Shown here piece by piece: positions 6,782-11,699 of a DNA stretch of 11,830 nucleotides. The position numbers and the translations under genes are program-made. A model generated the notes under the pieces. The model was not told the origin of the DNA. It worked only from the letters and a program-made list of their open reading frames with translations, and searched no databases. The first letter of the stretch is position 1, and each line of letters opens with the position of its first letter. The DNA comes from Candidatus Parcubacteria bacterium (GTDB lineage Bacteria > Patescibacteriota > Minisyncoccia > Minisyncoccales > Staskawiczbacteraceae): assembly GCA_019658985.1 (NCBI GenBank), contig JAIFWS010000022.1, positions 1 to 11,830 on the forward strand, written 5' to 3'.

Positions 6782-6796
6782 TATAAGCTAAAAAAT

Positions 6797-7480
6797 ATGA
6801 TCCAAACAAAAGACCTGGTAAAAACATTCAAAGACGGTGAAGCCGAAACCAAGGTGCTCAAAGGCATCGATTTTAGGGCCGAAAACGGCGAGTTTATTGT
6901 GATTATGGGAAGATCCGGATCAGGAAAAAGCACCTTCCTCTACCAAATGAGCTTGCTAGACGAACCGACTTCCGGCCAAATTAAGATTAATGGCAAAGAC
7001 ACCCATGATATGAAACCGGAAGAAAAAATCTTATTCCGTTTAACCAACTGCGGATACGTTTTCCAGGACTATGCCTTGCTTCCTGAATTAACCGCCGTGG
7101 AAAATGTTGTACTGCCTTTGTTAATGCAGAATATCGACAAGAAAAAAGCCTATGCGATCGCCAAAGAAGCATTAACCAAAGTCGGCCTAGCCCATCGCTT
7201 CGATAATATCCCAAGCCACATGTCGGGGGGAGAACAACAGCGCACCAGCATTGCCCGTGCTATCGCCCATAAACCAAAAATCTTATTTGCCGATGAACCG
7301 ACCGCCAACCTTGATAATGAATCCTCAAAAGCCGTTATTGATATTTTTAAAGATCTGCACAAAGATGGCCAGACGATTATCATGGTCACCCACGAAGAAC
7401 AATACGCCGACATGGCACAAAAAATCATCCGGCTAGATGATGGAAAAATTATTTCGGAAACGGTCAATAAAAAGAAGTAA
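6797..7480 (+). CDS. ABC exporter ATPase, LolD/MacB type
   Basis: A 227-residue cytoplasmic ATPase that should drive the permease encoded at 5160. All motifs are intact: Walker A GRSGSGKST (38-46), Q-loop Gln90 in FQDY, signature MSGGEQQR (142-149), Walker B ILFADEP with catalytic Glu167, D-loop NLD (171-173) and switch His199 in VTHE. The length and the order EFIVIMGRSGSGKST, LLDEPTSG and NVVLPL are typical of the LolD/MacB/FtsE branch. The gene would be third in an adaptor-permease-ATPase operon, but unit B lies antisense between it and the permease. Only AT-rich bases precede the ATG; TATAAG at 6782-6787 is a possible -10, without a good -35. No Shine-Dalgarno is seen. It ends with TAA before a shared terminator. 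Confidence 0.92.
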   Translation: MIQTKDLVKTFKDGEAETKVLKGIDFRAENGEFIVIMGRSGSGKSTFLYQMSLLDEPTSGQIKINGKDTHDMKPEEKILFRLTNCGYVFQDYALLPELTAVENVVLPLLMQNIDKKKAYAIAKEALTKVGLAHRFDNIPSHMSGGEQQRTSIARAIAHKPKILFADEPTANLDNESSKAVIDIFKDLHKDGQTIIMVTHEEQYADMAQKIIRLDDGKIISETVNKKK

Positions 7481-7481
7481 C

Positions 7482-7507
7482 AAAAAACACCTAGAAGGGT
7501 GTTTTTT
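7482..7507. terminator. Bidirectional terminator between the ATPase gene and kbl
   Basis: AAAAAACACC (7482-7491) and GGTGTTTTTT (7498-7507) form a 10-bp stem with a 6-nt loop, with A-run and T-run on either side. It starts 2 nt after the ATPase stop and can also serve the convergent kbl gene. Confidence 0.85.
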
Positions 7508-7515
7508 ATTCTTTT

Positions 7516-7588
7516 TGTCATTCCCGCGAAAGCGGGAATCTAGAATGGGTGTAGATACTCTGGATCCCCGTTCAAGCCGGGGATGACA
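7516..7588. repeat. Palindromic intergenic repeat, copy 2
   Basis: This 73-nt relative of 5086-5150 has TGTCAT/ATGACA ends, the identical left hairpin CCCGC-GAAA-GCGGG and a right hairpin built on CCCCG/CGGGG. The ends are conserved and the centre differs in length and sequence, with base changes on both sides of the right stem. That is the usual picture for folded mobile repeats. It lies downstream of kbl in the convergent gap. Confidence 0.88.
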
Positions 7589-7604
7589 AAAAGTTGTCCA
7601 ATCT

Positions 7605-8774
7605 CTATTTGCTTACTTTTACAAACGCAGCCACGGCTCTTTCAATATCTTTTCTTGTATGCGCTGCCGATATCTGCACCCGGATCCTGGCCTTGCCCTC
7701 TGGCACTACCGGATAGGAAAACGCAATCACATAAATCCCCATTTTTAACATTTCTGATGCCATCTTTTTCGCTTTGGCCGCGTCACCAATCATAATCGGC
7801 ACAATCGGGTGGGCCTGTTTTGAAATTTCAAATCCGTTCTCCTGCATCAATTTCCGGAATAATTCCACATTTTCCCAAAGCTGTTTTCGCAGATCCTGGT
7901 GGGATTTTAAATAATCAATAACAAACGAAGTGACCGCGGTGATAACCGGAGCCAGTGAATTGGAAAAGATATAATTTCTTGATCTCTGGCGCAGAAATTC
8001 AATATTTTCCTTTGATGAAACCACAAACCCGCCGGATGCCCCGCCAAGCGCTTTGCCGAAGGTTGAAGTGATAAAATCCACCCGCTTGCCCACTCCTGCG
8101 TATTCATGCGTCCCTTTTCCGGTTTTCCCCATAAATCCAGTAGAGTGCGAATCATCCATTACCACTAGCGCGTTGTATTTTTCCGCCAAGTCGCAAACCC
8201 CTTTCATATTGGCAATATCCCCCTCCATGGAAAAGACGCCATCGGTCACAATCATCCGGATCCGTTTTGATTGAGTAGCTTTCAGTTTTTCCTCTAAATC
8301 ATTCATATCTGAATGATTGTAAATATGCCGCTCGGCTTTGCAAAGGCGCATCCCGTCGATAATACTAGCGTGGTTTAACTGGTCGGAAATAACGGCATCC
8401 TGATCGGTTAATAAGGTTTGGAAAAGTCCCGTATTGGCATCAAAACAAGAAGTATATAAAATGGCGTCTTCGTAGCCAAGATATTTTGCTACTTTCTTTT
8501 CCAGCTCCTTGTGGATTTTCGTTGTTCCGCAGATAAACCGCACCGATGAAAGTCCGAATCCCCATTTGTCCAAGGCCTTCTTCCCTGCCCCGATTAATTC
8601 TTTGCTTCCTGCCAGTCCCAAGTAATTATTAGCACAAAAATTCAGGTATTTTTTACCATTAACCATGATTTCCCTCCCCTGTTTTGAAGAAATAATCCGC
8701 TCTTCTTTAAAAAGCCCTTTTTCTTTTATTGATGCCAGCTCGCCTTCGATGATTTTTTTAAATTCTTGATTCAT
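7605..8774 (-). CDS. kbl: 2-amino-3-ketobutyrate CoA ligase (glycine C-acetyltransferase)
   Basis: A 389-residue PLP enzyme of the alpha-oxoamine synthase family. It splits 2-amino-3-oxobutyrate with CoA into glycine and acetyl-CoA, the second step of threonine breakdown. Compared with remembered E. coli Kbl (398 aa) long blocks agree: GLFKEERII (20-28), NFCANNYLGLA (45-55), SVRFICGT (77-84), SCFDANTGLF (109-118), NHASIIDGMRLCKA (134-147), TDGVFSM (177-183), DDSHSTGF (207-214), the PLP lysine K241 in TFGKALGGASGG, QRSRNYIFSNSLAP and the C-terminal FSYPVVPEGKARIRVQISAAHT. These favour Kbl over the BioF and HemA relatives. The tdh gene lies upstream on the same strand, separated by units C and D. 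The ATG stands one base from the -35 of unit C and has no Shine-Dalgarno, so its promoter must overlap that of unit C. It stops with TAG. Confidence 0.95.
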   Translation of the reverse strand: MNQEFKKIIEGELASIKEKGLFKEERIISSKQGREIMVNGKKYLNFCANNYLGLAGSKELIGAGKKALDKWGFGLSSVRFICGTTKIHKELEKKVAKYLGYEDAILYTSCFDANTGLFQTLLTDQDAVISDQLNHASIIDGMRLCKAERHIYNHSDMNDLEEKLKATQSKRIRMIVTDGVFSMEGDIANMKGVCDLAEKYNALVVMDDSHSTGFMGKTGKGTHEYAGVGKRVDFITSTFGKALGGASGGFVVSSKENIEFLRQRSRNYIFSNSLAPVITAVTSFVIDYLKSHQDLRKQLWENVELFRKLMQENGFEISKQAHPIVPIMIGDAAKAKKMASEMLKMGIYVIAFSYPVVPEGKARIRVQISAAHTRKDIERAVAAFVKVSK

Positions 8775-8775
8775 A

Positions 8776-8804
8776 TTGACAAATTTAATATATTATTCTA
8801 TAAA
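8776..8804 (+). promoter_or_regulatory. Promoter of GC-rich unit C
   Basis: TTGACA (8776-8781), a 17-nt spacer and TATAAA (8799-8804, followed by AT) make a near-consensus promoter. The leader of about 40 nt ends in GGGAG (8840-8844), 5 nt before the ATG at 8850. The -35 begins 1 nt from the start codon of the divergent kbl gene. Confidence 0.8.
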
Positions 8805-8849
8805 ATACTCAGCGTAGTTATTCCGACCACCGAAGCAATGGGAGAGACC

Positions 8850-9140
8850 ATGACCGACGACGGTCAGCCGCAAGGTAATGGCGAAGCGCCGCCTCCGCCT
8901 CATCCGATTGATCTCCTGTTTCGGACGACCCGGTGCACCCACTGCGGCAGTCCGAAGGCACAAATCAACGACCTGACGTCTACGATCACCTGCCCGGACT
9001 GCGGCGTAACCGAAGGCGGATCCAAGGCGCGACAGGATTCCCCGTCTTCGCCGCAAGGATTCCAACCCCTGGGCGGAACCGACGCCTGCGACTGGGGGCG
9101 GACTAAGTATCCGCGCTCAAATCTGGGTGACCTCTTCTAG
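8850..9140 (+). CDS. Small GC-rich zinc-ribbon protein, unit C
   Basis: A 96-residue protein with a Pro-rich head (residues 14-19), then a zinc-ribbon motif with Cys29-x2-Cys32 and Cys48-x2-Cys51 in the form CTHCG and CPDCG, with a 15-residue loop, and a Ser-, Gly- and Pro-rich tail containing Cys80 and ending NLGDLF. It likely binds one zinc ion and could bind nucleic acid or protein; no exact family is recognised. The frame reaches back to 8766, but the promoter lies there. GGGAG at 8840-8844 sets the ATG at 8850; the ATG at 8838 overlaps that site. By hand count 154 of 240 bases (8881-9120) are G or C (64%). The stop is TAG, and its own terminator follows. It is antisense to kbl and tdh and sits between them. 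Confidence 0.75.
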   Translation: MTDDGQPQGNGEAPPPPHPIDLLFRTTRCTHCGSPKAQINDLTSTITCPDCGVTEGGSKARQDSPSSPQGFQPLGGTDACDWGRTKYPRSNLGDLF

Positions 9141-9159
9141 GAACATCCGGCCGAGTACC

Positions 9160-9194
9160 AAGCCCTGCGACAATCTCGCCGGGCTTCTTTTTTT
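9160..9194 (+). terminator. Intrinsic terminator of unit C
   Basis: AAGCCC (9160-9165) pairs with GGGCTT (9181-9186), and inside it GCGA (9167-9170) pairs with TCGC (9176-9179) after a T-C mismatch. A run C plus seven or eight T follows. It lies 19 nt after the stop codon. Confidence 0.88.
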
Positions 9195-9208
9195 AGACCC
9201 CTACCATA

Positions 9209-9236
9209 TTGTCAAAATTATATACTGTGATAAGTT
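9209..9236 (+). promoter_or_regulatory. Promoter of GC-rich unit D
   Basis: TTGTCA (9209-9214) and TAAGTT (9231-9236) are separated by 16 nt, with TGA before the -10 as an extended -10 element. It begins 15 nt after the terminator of unit C, so C and D are separate transcripts. A leader of about 40 nt follows, with Shine-Dalgarno GGGAGG at 9265-9270. Confidence 0.55.
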
Positions 9237-9279
9237 AAATATGGCACAAGTCGCCCGAGCTCACGGGAGGCAGTGGGTC

Positions 9280-9495
9280 ATGACTCTTGCAGCGGAAGTG
9301 CGGAGGGCTGCCAAAGCGCAGCTAGAATCGTTGCAACGAAGCAACAAGAAAGAGGCCTACGAGGCCCGCAAGATCGTCGGAAGGGTTCGCAGGGGCGTGA
9401 GCGACGGTTTGTTCACCCTCAGGGACCTCGGGGTCGATGATGACCGCGACCTGGATCAGATCCTGGAAAAGCACGGCGTGGTGCTCCAGCGCTGA
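9280..9495 (+). CDS. Small GC-rich basic helical protein, unit D
   Basis: A 71-residue protein of unknown function. Residues 1-40 are Ala-, Arg- and Lys-rich and should form amphipathic helices (MTLAAEVRRAAKAQL, then RRGVSDG); the second part is acidic (LGVDDDRDLDQILEKHG) and ends VVLQR. The charge split suggests a helical hairpin or a small nucleic-acid- or partner-binding protein, which is only inference. GGGAGG at 9265-9270 is 9 nt before the ATG at 9280 and decides the start over the in-frame ATG at 9241. By hand count 109 of 180 bases (9301-9480) are G or C (61%). The stop is TGA, and its own terminator follows. It is convergent with tdh. Confidence 0.72.
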   Translation: MTLAAEVRRAAKAQLESLQRSNKKEAYEARKIVGRVRRGVSDGLFTLRDLGVDDDRDLDQILEKHGVVLQR

Positions 9496-9507
9496 TCCAA
9501 AGAGTCC

Positions 9508-9535
9508 GCCAGTATTCACCATACTGGCATTTTTC
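9508..9535 (+). terminator. Intrinsic terminator of unit D
   Basis: GCCAGTAT (9508-9515) and ATACTGGC (9521-9528) form a perfect 8-bp stem with loop TCACC, followed by ATTTTTCTT. No T-run exists on the minus strand, so tdh has no matching terminator here. Confidence 0.9.
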
Positions 9536-9546
9536 TTACAAAAAAA

Positions 9547-10686
9547 CTAAAACTTGAAAACCACTTTCGGATTTTCGTTCATCGATTTTTCAAAACTCTC
9601 TTTATTGTAACCGTTAAAATCCAAAATCGTCCCCTGTCCTTTCTTTAAGATAATATTCCAGATGTCTTCCTGGATTCCATTACCGGCATCCCCGAGAATG
9701 CTTTCCAATGCCTGCCAATCTTTAAAAATCCGGCGGCCGATTACCCCATGAAGCGTTACCCCGTTTTTTACTACCAATCGGGAAAATTCGGGAATCGTAA
9801 CGTCACCGTCTTTAACGCCGAATAAAATCACATGCCCTCCGCGCCGCGCGGTTTGCAGGCACATCATGATTGATGGAACCGGCCCGGCCATTTCCATCGC
9901 TATATCAACTCCCCTGCCTCCGGTTAATTCCCAGACTTTTTTTGACGCATCGACATCATCAGAAAATAACACAGTATGAGCTCCGAGTTCTTTCGCCATA
10001 CGCAAATTATCTTCTTTTATATCCATCGCGATAATATTGGAAGCGCCAAAGTGCTTGAGCAATCTGATAGCAAATAATCCGATCGGGCCGCAACCTGAAA
10101 CCAATACCTGCTGGCCGCGCACGTCCATTTTTGTTACGGCATGGATGGCGTTTCCCATCGGGTCGTAAATCGCGCCGATTTCCGGCCGGATCTTATTGGC
10201 ATCAATAACCCAGAGGTTTTTAGCCGGGATTTTAACGGAGACAGCGAATATCCCATCTGTAGAAATACCCAGAATTTTTTCACTTGCACAAACGTTATTT
10301 TCCCCGATTTTGCACTGGTAGCAATTCCCACAGGTAATATGCGAATCCCCTGATACCAAATCCCCGGTCTTAATCCCATATAAATGCTTAACCATTGAAC
10401 TGGCCTGGACCACCTCCCCGAGGAACTCATGTCCTAAAATCAGAATTGATTTGTTTTCTTTCTGTAAAGAACTATGAATCGCTTCTTTGAAAGCATTCCG
10501 GTAAAATATTCCCCGGTCGCTTCCGCACACTCCGGCGAATTTTAGTTTTAAAATAACTGAAAGGCTGTCCTCCGGATTATTTACCTGATCCAGGACTGGC
10601 TCATCGATTTGTCGCATAATAAATCCCTTGGATGTTTCCCATCCATCCTCTTTCGCGTCGAATGTCAGTGCATTTATCTTATTCAT
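9547..10686 (-). CDS. tdh: L-threonine 3-dehydrogenase, zinc-dependent MDR family
   Basis: A 379-residue medium-chain dehydrogenase, probably oxidising L-threonine with NAD+ to 2-amino-3-oxobutyrate, the substrate of Kbl. The catalytic zinc site shows Cys54 in CGSD and His86-Glu87 in GHE. The structural zinc site has Cys119, 122, 125 and 133. The Rossmann fold shows GCGPIG (198-203), with Asp222 at the end of strand 2 favouring NAD+. Tdh-like stretches are VSGDSHITCGNC, YDPMGNAIHA, VSGCGPIG and LHGVIGRRIFKDW. It is longer than E. coli Tdh (341 aa), with extra residues near 12-25 and 62-80. Its pairing with kbl on the same strand supports the assignment over other polyol dehydrogenases. A strong promoter ends 6 nt before the ATG, so the message is probably leaderless. 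The stop is TAG. Confidence 0.87.
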   Translation of the reverse strand: MNKINALTFDAKEDGWETSKGFIMRQIDEPVLDQVNNPEDSLSVILKLKFAGVCGSDRGIFYRNAFKEAIHSSLQKENKSILILGHEFLGEVVQASSMVKHLYGIKTGDLVSGDSHITCGNCYQCKIGENNVCASEKILGISTDGIFAVSVKIPAKNLWVIDANKIRPEIGAIYDPMGNAIHAVTKMDVRGQQVLVSGCGPIGLFAIRLLKHFGASNIIAMDIKEDNLRMAKELGAHTVLFSDDVDASKKVWELTGGRGVDIAMEMAGPVPSIMMCLQTARRGGHVILFGVKDGDVTIPEFSRLVVKNGVTLHGVIGRRIFKDWQALESILGDAGNGIQEDIWNIILKKGQGTILDFNGYNKESFEKSMNENPKVVFKF

Positions 10687-10692
10687 ATCCTT

Positions 10693-10720
10693 ATTTTAGG
10701 TTATTAGAATAATTTGTCAA
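10693..10720 (-). promoter_or_regulatory. Promoter of tdh, leaderless start
   Basis: On the minus strand TTGACA (10720-10715), a 16-nt spacer and TAAAAT (10698-10693) lie just before the ATG at 10686. Only AAGGAT separates -10 and start codon, so transcription should begin at or one base before the ATG. AAGG is too close to work as a normal Shine-Dalgarno. Confidence 0.72.
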
Positions 10721-10761
10721 TTTTTTTTCTGCAATAACTGGGGATAATCTCAGGAGTAAAT

Positions 10762-10790
10762 AAAAACGACACTCCGAAGTGTCATTTTTA
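10762..10790. terminator. Terminator of the ATP-cone gene
   Basis: GACACT (10768-10773) and AGTGTC (10778-10783) with loop CCGA are flanked by AAAAA on the left and ATTTTTATTT on the right. It can act on both strands; on the minus strand it follows the ATP-cone gene closely. Confidence 0.8.
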
Positions 10791-10794
10791 TTTC

Positions 10795-11076
10795 TTATAC
10801 ATTTTTACTTTCTTCGTATTCCCTCCAAGCGGTGGCAACTTCGGGATGCGCGGCATCTAACTTGGAAAGCACCAATTCCCGCAACTGGGCTGATGACATC
10901 TCTTCGTCCATGGTTTCCAGGTCCATCATCACCAACTTAGACATTCCTTTGACGACAGCATTCTTTGCGTCATCTTCAAGCTCTGCATCGGTGCAAGCCG
11001 CCATAATTGATAATTCTACTTTTTCCTGGCTAAAAGGAACCCTTTCCCCATCGCTTTTTACTACAAACTTTACCAT
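10795..11076 (-). CDS. Stand-alone ATP-cone domain protein
   Basis: A 93-residue protein that appears to be only an ATP-cone, the nucleotide-sensing domain of ribonucleotide reductases and NrdR. It begins VVKSDGERVPFSQEKVELSI (residues 5-24), which fits the V-x-K-x-D-G-x-x-x-x-F-x-x-x-K-(I/V) signature, and continues with four predicted helices up to AWREYEESKNV. No zinc ribbon (as in NrdR) and no catalytic domain is attached. It might regulate a reductase in trans or be a degraded NrdR-like gene; only the domain is clear. The start follows the tRNA-Ile gene by 25 nt on the same strand, so it may be made from the tRNA transcript. No Shine-Dalgarno is seen. The stop is TAA. Confidence 0.8.
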   Translation of the reverse strand: MVKFVVKSDGERVPFSQEKVELSIMAACTDAELEDDAKNAVVKGMSKLVMMDLETMDEEMSSAQLRELVLSKLDAAHPEVATAWREYEESKNV

Positions 11077-11101
11077 ACAAAATACATTTTTAATAATAAT
11101 G

Positions 11102-11173
11102 TGGGCCCAGAAGGAATCGGACCTTCTACCTCTGTCTTATCAGGACAGCGTTCTACCAATGAACTATGGGCCC
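11102..11173 (-). tRNA. tRNA-Ile (anticodon GAT)
   Basis: On the minus strand the cloverleaf reads: acceptor GGGCCCA/TGGGCCC, D-stem GTTC/GAAC with loop ATTGGTA, anticodon stem CTGTC/GACAG with loop CTGATAA (anticodon GAT), 5-nt variable loop AGGTA, T-stem GAAGG/CCTTC with loop TCCGATT, and discriminator A. The 3' CCA is not encoded. Oddities: the T-loop has C at position 55 instead of T, and my numbering gives a T15/A48 pair in place of the usual purine-pyrimidine Levitt pair. Confidence 0.95.
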
Positions 11174-11197
11174 CCGCGATTACCGGTGTACGAAAAT

Positions 11198-11226
11198 ATA
11201 ATACCAAGTAATCGCCCTAAAAGCAA
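11198..11226 (-). promoter_or_regulatory. Promoter of tRNA-Ile
   Basis: TTGCTT (11226-11221), a 17-nt spacer and TATTAT (11203-11198) on the minus strand precede the mature tRNA 5' end (11173) by 24 nt, leaving a short leader for RNase P to remove. Confidence 0.6.
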
Positions 11227-11239
11227 CCAGGGTCACAAA

Positions 11240-11671
11240 CTACATCCAAAGCGCTAAAATCGATCCCATAATCAAAGCTGAAACCAAGTAATATCCGTTT
11301 ACCAATATCCACAAATTCCAGGACTTTCCTTCCCAAAGCACGGATCCCAGGGTTACCGGAGCAACAAACCCGAGCCAAGACCAGAAACCCACCATCAACC
11401 CTGCCGCAATTCCGCTTGAATCTGTATAAAAGCTGGCAAAGGTCAAAAAGTGCGACAAAACGAAAGCCATCACCAAAGAACCGGCAAAAGCGATAGCATA
11501 GCCCTTCCACATTGGAGACTTGGTCTTTTGCGCATCAATATCAGCGGAAGTCTTGCCCATTAAGGACATCCACTTTTTCCCGAACAGCGGGCCGTACCAC
11601 ACAAACCCGAGCGCCATATTGGCAACCGCTGCCACAACCACTGCTAAATAATTTACATATACGTCTATCAT
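11240..11671 (-). CDS. DUF1761-like small integral membrane protein
   Basis: A 143-residue protein with four predicted membrane helices (about 5-26, 57-79, 83-108 and 118-142). The first helix runs into GFVWYGPLFGKKW (22-34), the hallmark of the DUF1761 family, and FVAPVTLGSVLWEGKSW (101-117) also fits. The family has no established biochemical role. The ATG at 11671 has no Shine-Dalgarno; AT-rich upstream bases contain several -10-like hexamers but no clear -35. The stop is TAG. The tRNA promoter begins 14 nt downstream. Confidence 0.85.
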   Translation of the reverse strand: MIDVYVNYLAVVVAAVANMALGFVWYGPLFGKKWMSLMGKTSADIDAQKTKSPMWKGYAIAFAGSLVMAFVLSHFLTFASFYTDSSGIAAGLMVGFWSWLGFVAPVTLGSVLWEGKSWNLWILVNGYYLVSALIMGSILALWM

Positions 11672-11699
11672 AAACGTTATGGATTAATTAATATTATTT

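Noticed and set aside
7605..8774. BioF (8-amino-7-oxononanoate synthase) as the identity of this PLP enzyme
   Set aside because: Long blocks match Kbl, such as SVRFICGT and SCFDANTGLF, and tdh lies nearby.
2581..9495. Recoding of TGA as an amino acid (as in some CPR lineages)
   Set aside because: TGA ends three units just before their terminators, and no native gene contains in-frame TGA.
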